Origin: a virus
Length of the DNA: 62,696 nucleotides
IMG/VR virus record: IMGVR_UViG_3300021379_000628
Coordinates: 1-62,696 of that record
Strand: one strand, 5' to 3'
The notes under the pieces were generated by a model. It saw only the letters and a list, made by a program, of their open reading frames with translations, did not search any database and had not been told where the DNA came from. Made by a program: the position numbers and the translations under genes. This document shows positions 18,276-27,282 of the stretch, in pieces. Within the stretch, counting starts at the first letter, position 1. Each line of letters starts with the position of its first letter.

Positions 18276-18482
18276 TTAAGATCTTTGTTTAGCTATTTCA
18301 GTGATAGGTAGACCAGATACTGGATCGCAAGGGTATTTTTTAATTTGCATTCCGTTTTTACCAGAGCTACTACCTTTACCCATTGGGAAACCAGTTACAT
18401 CTAAAGGCCCGTCCCATAAATGAGATTCACCTACTTGACCTTCAAGATATGGTTTGTCGATAATTGATTTACGTTTATCCAT
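18276..18482 (-). CDS. Hypothetical late protein (68 aa)
   Basis: A 68-residue protein, Gly/Lys/Pro-rich (HLWDGPLDVTGFPMGKGSSS), without recognised motifs. It is separated by only one base from the DUF6321-like gene and by 10 bases from the Cys-rich upstream gene, so it is probably co-translated with them. The function is unknown. Confidence 0.55.
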   Translation of the reverse strand: MDKRKSIIDKPYLEGQVGESHLWDGPLDVTGFPMGKGSSSGKNGMQIKKYPCDPVSGLPITEIAKQRS

Positions 18483-18492
18483 GTTTGTGTAT

Positions 18493-18810
18493 TTATTTTT
18501 TATAACCTTCTATACGAGCTTTTATAACGTCAGCTTGTGTTATTTTCCCATCACCCGTTTGATCTTTAAAGAACACAGGAGCATCGGGCATAGACATTTG
18601 TCTTTGCTCTGTAGTTCCAAATATACTTTCAGCTGAAGCTTGCGCCATTGGATTAAACAATGGTTTAGCATTACCTTTTTGATTGCTTTGAAGAGGTAAG
18701 TCTTTTGTTACTTGAGGATCTAATCCCACTGATGCCATTTCTGGGTCAATCATATGATTTGGTGATCCACACATACAAGCTACTGAACCACATTTACTAC
18801 ATTTTGCCAT
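18493..18810 (-). CDS. Small protein with N-terminal Cys cluster and EF-hand-like loop
   Basis: A 105-residue protein. Residues 1-20 (KCSKCGSVACMCGSPNHM) hold a CxxC plus CxC cluster that could bind zinc. Residues about 82-97 (FKDQTGDGKITQADVIKARI) match a calcium-binding EF-hand or dockerin loop, with Asp, Thr, Asp, Lys and Asp in the 1-3-5-7-12 pattern. It lies among late virion genes. The combination is unusual for a phage protein and suggests metal-stabilised assembly. The biochemical role is unknown. Confidence 0.6.
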   Translation of the reverse strand: MAKCSKCGSVACMCGSPNHMIDPEMASVGLDPQVTKDLPLQSNQKGNAKPLFNPMAQASAESIFGTTEQRQMSMPDAPVFFKDQTGDGKITQADVIKARIEGYKK

Positions 18811-18816
18811 AATTAT

Positions 18817-19545
18817 TTATCTTTTAACAGATCTGTCTCTAGATTCTTTTTCACCAAAAACTCCTAAGTTAGCTTTCATTTGAGCTGGAGTAATTGTAAA
18901 TGTTTGTCCTTCAAAAGGATTTGTTCCACTAGCAGCGGGAGCAGTACCAGTAGTATCAATTGGAGCTTGAGCAGCTACAGTACCAGCTTCAGCAGGAGCA
19001 GCGCCAACAGCGGTCTCCATACCGAAATCTCCTAACGACTGCCTTCTTTTTATTTCTTTTTCATAAATGCCAGCTATTGGTCTAAAAAAACCACCTCTTC
19101 CAGACATTTGATCGTATTTAGCTCTTAAATCAGCATCAGACATACTTCTAAAATCAAGTTGATTAGGAGAACCTTTACCAACTTGCATAGCAAAAGCAGA
19201 ATCAGGCTGTACAACTTCTATTTCACCAGGTTTAAAATCTTTAAATTTATTAAGCTTAACGCTAACGTCTTCAAAAGCATTATCAGAAGAATTTGTTTTT
19301 AACTCTTCTTCAATAGCTTCTTCATTTATTTTTGGCTCTTCCTTTGGCTTTTCCTTTGGCTTTTCTTTTTTAACCTCATCTTTCTTAGCTTCAGCGTAAG
19401 TAGTTATGAAGTTGTTAACACCTGATTGTATGCCAGCACCTAAAATTTCAGCGCTCCTGTCTATAATTGTAGCAGGGTTTCTATAGTTACCACCTTGCAC
19501 CTTATCGGGTTGCGCTAAGTGGAATGGTGTCATTTTAAAAGCCAT
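18817..19545 (-). CDS. Virion-type protein sharing an N-terminal motif with the 570-aa internal protein
   Basis: A 242-residue protein. Residues about 20-50 (YRNPATIIDRSAEILGAGIQ) share a motif with the start of the protein at 58701-60413 (YRNPQIILDRSAEFMVEGFQ). Residues 50-90 are a Lys/Pro/Glu repeat (KKEKPKEKPKEEPK). The C-terminal third is Ala/Pro/Thr-rich. It may be a virion protein directed by the shared N-terminal segment to the same partner. The function is otherwise unknown. Confidence 0.6.
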   Translation of the reverse strand: MAFKMTPFHLAQPDKVQGGNYRNPATIIDRSAEILGAGIQSGVNNFITTYAEAKKDEVKKEKPKEKPKEEPKINEEAIEEELKTNSSDNAFEDVSVKLNKFKDFKPGEIEVVQPDSAFAMQVGKGSPNQLDFRSMSDADLRAKYDQMSGRGGFFRPIAGIYEKEIKRRQSLGDFGMETAVGAAPAEAGTVAAQAPIDTTGTAPAASGTNPFEGQTFTITPAQMKANLGVFGEKESRDRSVKR

Positions 19546-19546
19546 A

Positions 19547-19987
19547 TTATCTATTTTTATCGCTATTTACGTTTTTTATGGAAGTTATTAAAACTTTATC
19601 TATATAACTCCCACCTTTCATTATTTTATTTCGTCTAGTGCTAGTTGGTATATCTTCTTCACCAAGCATTATCCTATATACTCTTTGTATAAGTTGCTTG
19701 CATTTAAATGAAACTTGATATACATTAAATCTTCCTTCTTGTTCTCTAGTCTTAAATACAACTATCCAACCTTCTTTAAGCAATCTATTCCATCTTCTAT
19801 TGTCCCAACTATACGAATAAGACCCTAACTCAAAATCTCTTTTACTAAACAATCCTAGACAATCTAAATAGATTAATAGTTCAAGATCAGCATCGTTAAG
19901 CCCATTGTTCTTACAAGCCCACTTCCTTATTATACGATAGTGTTTTAATAAGTTAAGGTCTTTTATATCGCTAGCACTTAATCTCAT
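19547..19987 (-). CDS. Winged-helix/MarR-like protein (146 aa)
   Basis: A 146-residue protein with an alpha/beta pattern like a winged helix. The helix KHYRIIRKWACKNNGL is followed by LNDADLELLIYLDCLGLFSKRDF, then a recognition-helix candidate (SWDNRRWNRLLKEGWIVVF) and a wing (TREQEGRFNVYQVS). I place it with MarR-like proteins of marine phages. It overlaps groES by four bases. It could be a late regulator or use the fold structurally; no operator is evident nearby. Confidence 0.6.
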   Translation of the reverse strand: MRLSASDIKDLNLLKHYRIIRKWACKNNGLNDADLELLIYLDCLGLFSKRDFELGSYSYSWDNRRWNRLLKEGWIVVFKTREQEGRFNVYQVSFKCKQLIQRVYRIMLGEEDIPTSTRRNKIMKGGSYIDKVLITSIKNVNSDKNR

Positions 19988-20247
19988 AAAACAACTACAA
20001 CGTCGTGATTTGTAATAACATGATAAACTTCTTTATCAATCTCTAATCTGTGAGCGTGTGTTCTATCGAAATAAACGGTATCACCTTCTTTAATACCTTG
20101 AACGTCACTACCACAGTTTAGAACTTTAGCTTGTTTATATCTAACATCAACTCTTTGTGAGTTAGCAAGCATAAGACCTCCATCAGTTTTTTTGATGTTA
20201 TCTTCTTTTTCTATTTCTATAACTATATTTCTACCTATTGCTTTCAT
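19984..20247 (-). CDS. groES: Co-chaperonin GroES
   Basis: An 87-residue cpn10 protein beginning [13 protein letters not shown]. It caps the GroEL ring. Residues 17-32 (NIKKTDGGLMLANSQR) are the mobile loop, with the hydrophobic contact LML in place of the usual IVL. IKEGDTVYFDRTHAHRLEID is the roof-proximal strand pair. The reading frame is open upstream through GTG and TTG codons, but ATG at 20247 gives the family's normal start. It overlaps the end of groEL by 17 bases, the reverse of the usual bacterial groES-groEL order. Confidence 0.9.
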   Translation of the reverse strand: MKAIGRNIVIEIEKEDNIKKTDGGLMLANSQRVDVRYKQAKVLNCGSDVQGIKEGDTVYFDRTHAHRLEIDKEVYHVITNHDVVVVL

Positions 20248-21787
20248 CACCAACTCTTAAATTATTGATTACACAATCTGTAGATAAAATAGTAGTAGCT
20301 ACTGAAGCCGCGTTTCTAAGTGCGCTTTTAGTTACTAACAGTGGGTCAATGATTCCGTTTTTAACCATATTGACAAACTTACCTGTAATAACATCAACGC
20401 CATAACCAGTTTTGGGCGTACCATCGTTCTCAAGTCCAGCATTTTTAAGTATAGTATTAAATGGTGCCTTTATTGCTTCAAGTAGTATTTCTTCACCAAC
20501 ACTTTTAGCTTTAATCTTTTTAGAAGCATCAAAAAGCGCTATACCACCACCAGAAACTATACCTTCTTTTACCGCGGCTTTAGTAGCACAGATAGCATCT
20601 TCAACTCTATCTGCTTTCTCTTTTAATTCAATTTCTGAGTTTGCTCCAACTTTTACCACTGCAACTTTAGCAGATAGTCTAGCTAAACGTTTTTCTAATC
20701 TGATTACCTCACCTGGAGACTTAGCTTTATCAAGTTGTTCTTTAACACTTTCTATTAAAGCTTTAACTTGCTCTGTGTCGGTATCAACTTGTATAATTGT
20801 TGATTCGTTATTTGTTGTTGCTTTATCACAGTGACCTAAAAACTCAGGGCGTATAACATCTAAATCATCACCTAAATCTTCGTTGATAACTGTAGCACCT
20901 GTTAAAACAGCAAGATCACTCAGTGTATCTTTTTTGTTAATACCATATACAGGGGCTTCAACAACGTTAACTTTTAAGTTACCTTTAGCTTTATTCATTG
21001 CTAGCGTAGCTAATACTGGCTGTTCTAAATCACCAATAATAAGTAAAGGTTTCTTTTCTTTTATAACGTACTCAAGTACGCTTTGTATTTTTCTAACTGA
21101 TTCAACTCTTGATTCTAATATGAGTACAAGAGCATTTTCTAGTTCAGCTACATTCTTTTCGATGTTTGTAATAAAGTGTGGATTAGATAATCCTTTATCA
21201 TATTCAACACCATCTACAAGCTCAAAATAAGTTTTATCATCTTGAGTTGATTCCATTGTAACAACACCGTTTTCACCTACAGTTCTAAAAGCTTTGCCAA
21301 TTATGCTACCAAGCTCTTCATCGTTATTACAACTAATTGTAGCAACATCATTCAGCATTGTACCTTCAACAGGTATACTAACTTTCTGTAGATAATTTAT
21401 AGTTTTTTCTACAGCTGAATTAATGCCATTTTTAATATTTCTCGGATTATCTTCTTTAGATCTTTTGTAGGCTTCTGTTAAAATTGAGTGCGCTAGCACT
21501 GTAGCCGTTGTTGTTCCATCGCCAGCTTCTTTTACAGTTTTCCTAGCTGCTTCCTTTAAAAGCGTTGCACCCATGTTTTCTACAGGATCTAAAAGTATAA
21601 CCGAGTCAGCAACCGTTACACCATCTTTAGTGATAACAGGTTTTCCTTGATCATTTTCTAAGATTACACATTGACCGCTAGCCCCAAGTGTGGAGCTAAC
21701 GGCTTTTGTGAGTTTTTGTATTCCTTCAAATACTTTGTCTCTGGCTTCGTCGCCAAAGTTTAAATTCTTAACAATTGCGTCAGACAT
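20231..21787 (-). CDS. groEL: Chaperonin GroEL
   Basis: A 518-residue group I chaperonin that folds proteins in an ATP-driven ring. ITKDGVTVA (residues 53-61) and [10 protein letters not shown] (89-98) form the nucleotide site. [15 protein letters not shown] (395-409) carries the Asp equivalent to catalytic Asp398 of E. coli. SGGGIALF follows. The apical domain lies at about 185-370. The C-terminus ends [11 protein letters not shown], without the Gly-Gly-Met tail, so it is about 30 residues shorter than E. coli GroEL. It is co-transcribed with groES in the virion gene block, which suggests help in folding capsid or tail proteins. Confidence 0.95.
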   Translation of the reverse strand: MSDAIVKNLNFGDEARDKVFEGIQKLTKAVSSTLGASGQCVILENDQGKPVITKDGVTVADSVILLDPVENMGATLLKEAARKTVKEAGDGTTTATVLAHSILTEAYKRSKEDNPRNIKNGINSAVEKTINYLQKVSIPVEGTMLNDVATISCNNDEELGSIIGKAFRTVGENGVVTMESTQDDKTYFELVDGVEYDKGLSNPHFITNIEKNVAELENALVLILESRVESVRKIQSVLEYVIKEKKPLLIIGDLEQPVLATLAMNKAKGNLKVNVVEAPVYGINKKDTLSDLAVLTGATVINEDLGDDLDVIRPEFLGHCDKATTNNESTIIQVDTDTEQVKALIESVKEQLDKAKSPGEVIRLEKRLARLSAKVAVVKVGANSEIELKEKADRVEDAICATKAAVKEGIVSGGGIALFDASKKIKAKSVGEEILLEAIKAPFNTILKNAGLENDGTPKTGYGVDVITGKFVNMVKNGIIDPLLVTKSALRNAASVATTILSTDCVINNLRVGDESNR

Positions 21788-21822
21788 ATTGGATTTAATT
21801 AAATTTGATTTATAGTTTGTGC

Positions 21823-22119
21823 CTATTCAAATGTTTTTACAACTATTGGTCCTTTGGCAAAGTCCAAACGTTTTTCGTAGTGTTCAATCGAAGCATCAAT
21901 CGCTGATTCAGCACCACCTACAGTTTCCCTTCGCGTAACGTCAACCCAGTCGTTTTCTTTTTTAGGATTGAGGTATTCGGTTTGGTAATACCCATTTGGT
22001 AGTTGTACAATTCTCCAGTTTTTCTTTTCAACTAAATGTTTCCAGAAATCTAGATCCTCTTCGGTTACACCAGGAGTATTTGCGTTACCCCAAGTGTAGG
22101 TTCTGTAATACAGTGTCAT
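21823..22119 (-). CDS. Hypothetical protein upstream of groEL (98 aa)
   Basis: A 98-residue protein with an alpha/beta pattern (TEEDLDFWKHLVEKKNWRIV, then GGAESAIDASIEHYEKRLDF) and no recognised motif. It lies 35 bases upstream of groEL. The Tyr/Trp-rich start (TLYYRTYTWGNANTPG) resembles other small late proteins of this genome only loosely. The function is unknown. Confidence 0.6.
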   Translation of the reverse strand: MTLYYRTYTWGNANTPGVTEEDLDFWKHLVEKKNWRIVQLPNGYYQTEYLNPKKENDWVDVTRRETVGGAESAIDASIEHYEKRLDFAKGPIVVKTFE

Positions 22120-22169
22120 TGGTTTTGGTTTTAAAAATTAATAATTGGTTTTGCCCTTCCTGGGCCAGG

Positions 22170-22409
22170 TTATCTTTTACCTTCTTTTTTGGTTCCGTTG
22201 CCGTCGTTTCCGCGGTTTCTCTTCACAGACTCAAAATGTCCGTCTTCGTGGTCGTAGTCTTTTCCTTTTATGTTCTTGCCTTCTTTTATGGCTTTCCTAC
22301 GTAGTCTTTGGTTTTCTGCTTTCTTTTTTCTCCTATCAGGAGTCATGGCAAACTTTTTGTCTCGCGCTTTTTTAGCTATGCGGGCTTTCAATGATAACTT
22401 TTGTGCCAT
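22170..22409 (-). CDS. Conserved basic phage protein (79 aa)
   Basis: A 79-residue, very basic protein. MTPDRRKKKAENQRLRRKA followed by GKDYDHEDGHFESVKRNRGN and an end GNDGNGTKKEGKR is a pattern I recognise from small conserved marine-phage proteins near fibre genes. It probably binds nucleic acid or packs in the virion. A small GC-rich hairpin (22153-22165) lies just past its stop. Confidence 0.7.
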   Translation of the reverse strand: MAQKLSLKARIAKKARDKKFAMTPDRRKKKAENQRLRRKAIKEGKNIKGKDYDHEDGHFESVKRNRGNDGNGTKKEGKR

Positions 22410-22439
22410 ATCTTATATATCACTTGTTTTTAGTGATTT

Positions 22440-22784
22440 TTACACTAGCCAAGGAGCATCTAATGCCACTGAATCTGGAGTAATTAACTTTTCAATTTGT
22501 AAATCTAAACTTGCTTTTAAACCAGCTACATCTAAATCACTTGCTTCTAACCAACCTTCAACGTCAGCTTGTGTTAAGCTTTCAAACGCTGTGAAGTTAG
22601 ATGGATCAGGCGTTGACACAATTTGCACCCCAATATTAGTAGCTGAATAAGCGTTACCATCAGCATCAGTTTGGTCAGAAGTGGCTGTATATCCCCAATG
22701 AATATTATAAACTACATTTGATAATGAATCTTGAGTTGGACGTACGTCAAGTTTGTTTATTGTCCAATTATAAGTATTAGCCAT
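22440..22784 (-). CDS. Conserved fibre-linked protein (DUF7936-like)
   Basis: A 114-residue beta-rich protein. The start ANTYNWTINKLDVRPTQDSL, the centre NVVYNIHWGYTAT, and the end LTQADVEGWLEASDLDVAGL form a pattern found repeatedly after tail-fibre genes in marine phages (I believe DUF7936). It overlaps the end of the 1063-residue fibre by eight bases. It may be a fibre accessory or capsid decoration; no assay-level role is known to me. Confidence 0.7.
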   Translation of the reverse strand: MANTYNWTINKLDVRPTQDSLSNVVYNIHWGYTATSDQTDADGNAYSATNIGVQIVSTPDPSNFTAFESLTQADVEGWLEASDLDVAGLKASLDLQIEKLITPDSVALDAPWLV

Positions 22785-25700
22785 TTTTTAGCGTATTTAT
22801 TTCTTGTTCTAAAGTTTGCACTTTTTCATTTAATTCTTTTATTGCATTAATCATTGCAAACGTAATAGCTTGGAAGTCGACGTTGTATAATTCTGTTTTC
22901 TCAGCGTCTGTTTCTTCAAGCTTAGCTTGATATGTATTTATTGCCTCAGGGAATATGCCTATTGTTTCTTGTGCAATAATACCAATATTATCTACAACGC
23001 TAGCATCAAATCCAGCCTTACCATTATAGTCGTAAAGTTTAGGCTGTAGTTGGATAACTTCAGCTAATCCTTTTTCATAGGGTCTTATATTTGTTTTTAC
23101 TCTTTCGTCAGATGTTGTTGTCCAATATATTGAGGTTGGTTTAGCTGCGGAGTTGTATTGCAAATGTAAATTATAGCTAGGCGTTATATTTCCTAAAGAA
23201 AAACCTTGACTATCACCATCAAACATTGCAAATCTATTACCGCCACTATCTTTAACCATTAATTGCCCATAGCTTGTTCCACTAGCTTCAATATACATAT
23301 TGTCATAGTCACCCTCAAACCATATTTTTTCACCACTACCAACATAAGTGTTAGGGCCTAAATAAGTGCTTCCGCTTAAAAAAGTAGTGCTATTAAAATA
23401 CGCTGTGCTTGTAGCTCTAAACGTACCGTTTACGTCTAAAGTATATGAAGGTGTTGTGTCGTTAATACCAACACGAGATAGCCCATTGTCTATATAAACC
23501 TTAGTGCTTGTTGTAGTACCAAGTTCAATATCTCCATTCGTGCTATAAGTTTGTAATTTTAAATCGTAAGTATAGTCAGTATATATTCTTGAATTACTCA
23601 CACCATTTGTTTGGAATAAAATCTGATTATTCCCAATACCACTTGGGTAATTAAAAGTCAGAGTACCAGCTGAAATGGTTTTAGAACCAGAAATTGTTTG
23701 GCTTGTATTTGTTGTAACAGCATTAGAACTTGCCTGAGCTCCAATGTCACTTAGCACCTGTGACCCAGTTCTGTATTTGAGAACTCCGCTATCTGAAACA
23801 ACAAACTTATCTGTATCTATAGTAGCTGCAGTCTCAGTCATTTTAATGTTACCGTTTACATCAAGAGTTGTTGCCGGAGAATCTGTTCTAATACCAACCC
23901 TACTGCTATCACTAACAAATAAATCAGGCGTTCCAGACGCTGTTGCTCCTCTACCAATATGAAGACCATCACCACCACCGGAGGTCCAGTTAGCTATATG
24001 GAATAAATCATTGTCGTAATCTTCAAAGACTAAATTCTGCCCACCTGGTATTCTAGCGCCTGAATTTAAATAAGACACACCTGTTGCTCTAAATGTACCG
24101 TTAACATCTAAACTATAAGATGGACTTGTGTCGTAAATACCCACACCACTAGTTGCAGAAAGAGTAATTACAGGATTGTCATTTTGTCTTATATAAACAG
24201 GTATGTCAAGCGCGTTATAATCACCGTAATCTATTTGAGTAGCATTACCATTCACATCCAATGGAGCTGAAGCTATTTCAGTATTACCTATAGCGAAAGC
24301 ATAAGTAGCACTTGATTTTGATTCACCAGCATAAACCCAACCTTGGCCGTTAATATCACTTGTTACCGTTAGTATACCAGTTAACGTATCTGTTGTGTCA
24401 AGTAAATACCTACCGTCTAAATCCGTTGTAACTGTACCGGCGTCGTTTCTGGTTAGCGTTAACACACCGTTTCCAGTGTTAAAACTAGCAGAAGTTACAT
24501 ATGTATTATTGTCAGCAGGTAATGTCGCCCAAGTGTTATCGCCTCTAAGATAAGTTGAAGAACTTGGGGTTCCAGTAGCGCTTAATGAATAAGTTAATGA
24601 TCCAGTGGTTGTGATAGGACCTCCAGACCCACTTATAAATGTTGAGTTTCCTGTACCTACACTTGTAACCGTACCAGTATATTGATCAGATGAATTTATT
24701 GTGATTGTATCTGTAGTTGCATTGGTAGTTATAGTAACATTTGAACCTGCGACTAGAGTTAAAGTGTCATTATTGCTATCAGCAACCACGGTTGTTTGTC
24801 CTGATACTGCAAAGTTTTTAAATATAGCTTGAGACGATCCTCGATCGGAATTAGTTACAGTTATAGTTCCACTGGTTGTAATTGGAGATCCGGTTACGCT
24901 AATACCGGAACCAGCGCTAACACCTACACTTGTAACAGTACCTGTGTTTGAAGTTTTATTATTGAAAGTATTCCAATCAGTGGAACTTAAATAACCGTCA
25001 GTAGAGGTCGTTGCTTGTGTAATACCAATAGTTCCAGTTGACGTAATTGTGCCGCCTGTAATTGGTGCAGTTGTTGCTACACTGGTAACCCCACTAGTAT
25101 AATCTGTCCAACTAGCTGTAATTGTTCCAGCGTCTTGCTGTGTAAGCGTAAGTGTTTTTGTAGTTGTACCAGTAACAACAGCTGAAACTATAGAATTATC
25201 ATAAGCAGTATTCCACTCTGTTGAATTTCCTCCAGTAGCTGTTATTACTCCAGATACATCTAATTTAGTGCTTGGACTAGCTGTTCCAATCCCAATTCTA
25301 CCATTAGTATAATCGGATATTATAGTATCATCATTAAACCAAACACCAGTAGTATTATTCCACACTAGAAATTCACCATCTGCCTGCGTACCTATATTAG
25401 TATCATGTAGTTGGTGTATGCCTTCGTTAGCTTGTACTCTAATTTGTATTTTACCTTGGGTGGATGCTTTTAAAACAAATGCAGCTGGAATTTTTACGTT
25501 TGGTCCATCTGGTTCTGTAATTGTGAAATCACCAGCAGAATCTGGATCACACCACAAAACATCGCCACCAGTCCAAGTTTCTCCATTTTGGCCGGTAGTA
25601 TTAAACTGATCTAGTTCACCAAAAGATATAGCTCTTTTAATTTCACCGTTCGCTATATCTTCCTCCATAAGACCTAGGAAGTATCTAGCTTCAACAGTGC

Positions 25701-25968
25701 CGTCAGCCACCATTTCATCTACAAGTATATGACCAGAGTTACCATCGGTTCCGACTGCCATAACTCCTTTGCCTTTTGAAATAGTAACACCAGTAGAATT
25801 TTTTACGTAATAAAACATAAAGTCAGAGGTGGCGACTACACTAGATTGCGGTATCCACTCAACACCAGTTCCTGTAGAAGATAATACATCACCGGCATCA
25901 CCGTTTACGTCGTTATTATCTACAAGGCCTGCGTCAAGTTCTATATCAGTTAAAAACTTATTAGCCAT
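22777..25968 (-). CDS. Tail fibre with C-terminal S74 intramolecular chaperone
   Basis: A 1063-residue receptor-binding-type fibre. The N-terminus (residues 1-150) is likely to attach to the virion. Residues 230-900 are Thr/Gly/Ser-rich beta repeats, including repeated SVGTG and SRVGI..DTSPSYSLDVNGT units. From about residue 954 (SDERVKTNIRPYEKGLAEVI, then YDYNGKAGFDASVVDNIGII) it is a peptidase S74 chaperone that trimerises the fibre and normally cuts itself off at the Ser-Asp. The last 20 residues form a coiled coil. It shares modules with the 431- and 354-residue fibres. Confidence 0.88.
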   Translation of the reverse strand: MANKFLTDIELDAGLVDNNDVNGDAGDVLSSTGTGVEWIPQSSVVATSDFMFYYVKNSTGVTISKGKGVMAVGTDGNSGHILVDEMVADGTVEARYFLGLMEEDIANGEIKRAISFGELDQFNTTGQNGETWTGGDVLWCDPDSAGDFTITEPDGPNVKIPAAFVLKASTQGKIQIRVQANEGIHQLHDTNIGTQADGEFLVWNNTTGVWFNDDTIISDYTNGRIGIGTASPSTKLDVSGVITATGGNSTEWNTAYDNSIVSAVVTGTTTKTLTLTQQDAGTITASWTDYTSGVTSVATTAPITGGTITSTGTIGITQATTSTDGYLSSTDWNTFNNKTSNTGTVTSVGVSAGSGISVTGSPITTSGTITVTNSDRGSSQAIFKNFAVSGQTTVVADSNNDTLTLVAGSNVTITTNATTDTITINSSDQYTGTVTSVGTGNSTFISGSGGPITTTGSLTYSLSATGTPSSSTYLRGDNTWATLPADNNTYVTSASFNTGNGVLTLTRNDAGTVTTDLDGRYLLDTTDTLTGILTVTSDINGQGWVYAGESKSSATYAFAIGNTEIASAPLDVNGNATQIDYGDYNALDIPVYIRQNDNPVITLSATSGVGIYDTSPSYSLDVNGTFRATGVSYLNSGARIPGGQNLVFEDYDNDLFHIANWTSGGGDGLHIGRGATASGTPDLFVSDSSRVGIRTDSPATTLDVNGNIKMTETAATIDTDKFVVSDSGVLKYRTGSQVLSDIGAQASSNAVTTNTSQTISGSKTISAGTLTFNYPSGIGNNQILFQTNGVSNSRIYTDYTYDLKLQTYSTNGDIELGTTTSTKVYIDNGLSRVGINDTTPSYTLDVNGTFRATSTAYFNSTTFLSGSTYLGPNTYVGSGEKIWFEGDYDNMYIEASGTSYGQLMVKDSGGNRFAMFDGDSQGFSLGNITPSYNLHLQYNSAAKPTSIYWTTTSDERVKTNIRPYEKGLAEVIQLQPKLYDYNGKAGFDASVVDNIGIIAQETIGIFPEAINTYQAKLEETDAEKTELYNVDFQAITFAMINAIKELNEKVQTLEQEINTLKNG

Positions 25969-25984
25969 GAATTTTATTTAATTA

Positions 25985-27280
25985 TTATCCGATTTTTTGT
26001 ACTAGCACTCTAATACTATTTGTTGGAGTAGCGGCAAATGTAATTGTTGCTTGAGATGTTGAAATTCTATCTACATCAGCATATACTGTTTCATATGTTA
26101 CCGTATCGTATAATTGTATAATTACATCTTGCGTGCCTAAGCTATGTGTAATTGTAGCTGTATCTGAAATTGTTGTAGCGTACGTATTATCAGAGTTTGT
26201 ATCTATGTTTGTTACTGTTGCGGTACCAGATGAATAAGAAACACTAATTCCAGTTCCAGCGTTTACGTTTCCAAGACCAACAGTTGTTAGTGTAGCTAAA
26301 TCTACGTTATTTTGAACAGTTGTCCAGTCGCTTAAAGTAGTTGGTGAATCAATCTCCGCGATAAGTACATCACCTACTCTAACTTGTTCTGTGAAGAATA
26401 AACCATCAGCGGTTACAGTCCACATGAATCCTTTATCAATAGTGATAGTAGGGGAGTTGTCTAGGTTAGGCGTATTTGTCGCAGCGTCATACCCACCTTG
26501 ATAATAAACACCGCCAGCAACAGAGTTATCAATATATGTTTTAACATCAGCTAAAGCCTCTACCGGTATATTACCTAAAGTAGTTTGCTTAACCTCGTTA
26601 TCATCGCTATCACTAAAGTTGATTATATCTGTAGAAGCTGCAGTCGTTGCAGCTCCAGCTGATAGCAAGTAGTTATCAGCACCTGAGTAATCTATATTTA
26701 CAGTAGGGTTAACTGTAGAAGTTCCTGTTATTACAATACCATCACCTCCAGAAACAGATGTTACTGTTCCTACGTATTGATCGTTAGATGTAATCGTTAT
26801 CGTGTTAGTACTTTGCGTTACGGTGGTTGTTCCAGCGCCTGTAATAGCAACTTGGTCAGTTGTGGCATCGCTACCTATTAATTGAATACCAGCAGTACCA
26901 TTTGTAGAACCATAACCTGATAAATCGTATGTAGTATCAGTATCTACAACAGCAGCCCAAGTGTTATCACCTCTTAAATATGTAGAAGAGCTAGGCGTTC
27001 CAGTTGCAGAAAGCTCAACAGTAACAGTTTGCTTGGCATCTGTAGAGTTTGTGTCAGCTTTTGTTACAGTTATAAACGTATCACCAGTGAAACCATACTC
27101 GCTTAGCGTCACCCATTGGTCTGTAGCGTTGGAATAATACTTAGCTGCCTCTACACCTGTGGTACTATCAAAGTATATTTGTGCCGCGGCGGCAGTTGGA
27201 GCTGATGACGTTACATGCAATTTAGCATTTTGCAGCTGATTGTCGTCGAGATTTATATTATTAAGAAACGGTATTGCCAT
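25985..27280 (-). CDS. Tail fibre protein (431 aa)
   Basis: A 431-residue Thr/Ser/Gly-rich fibre protein. Residues about 90-115 contain SATGTPSSSTYLRGDNTWA, a module also present in the 1063-residue fibre. The end (ITHSLGTQDVIIQLYDTVT, then SIRVLVQKIG) is a familiar C-terminal beta-sandwich of phage fibre or adhesin proteins. It has no S74 domain, so it probably trimerises by its own tip. It lies between two other fibre genes. Confidence 0.8.
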   Translation of the reverse strand: MAIPFLNNINLDDNQLQNAKLHVTSSAPTAAAAQIYFDSTTGVEAAKYYSNATDQWVTLSEYGFTGDTFITVTKADTNSTDAKQTVTVELSATGTPSSSTYLRGDNTWAAVVDTDTTYDLSGYGSTNGTAGIQLIGSDATTDQVAITGAGTTTVTQSTNTITITSNDQYVGTVTSVSGGDGIVITGTSTVNPTVNIDYSGADNYLLSAGAATTAASTDIINFSDSDDNEVKQTTLGNIPVEALADVKTYIDNSVAGGVYYQGGYDAATNTPNLDNSPTITIDKGFMWTVTADGLFFTEQVRVGDVLIAEIDSPTTLSDWTTVQNNVDLATLTTVGLGNVNAGTGISVSYSSGTATVTNIDTNSDNTYATTISDTATITHSLGTQDVIIQLYDTVTYETVYADVDRISTSQATITFAATPTNSIRVLVQKIG

Positions 27281-27282
27281 AA

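Noticed and set aside
20412-20834. Plus-strand reading frame of 140 codons opposite groEL
   Set aside because: It is the antisense shadow of a strongly conserved chaperonin gene, with Ser/Leu-rich composition and no start context.
22153-22165. GCCC-TTCCT-GGGC hairpin as a terminator
   Set aside because: The stem is only four pairs and no T-run follows on the minus strand.
25978-25992. TATTATCC near 25985 as a sixth promoter-like element on the minus strand
   Set aside because: It covers the stop region of a fibre gene and lacks the ACARACAAAA box at the fixed distance.
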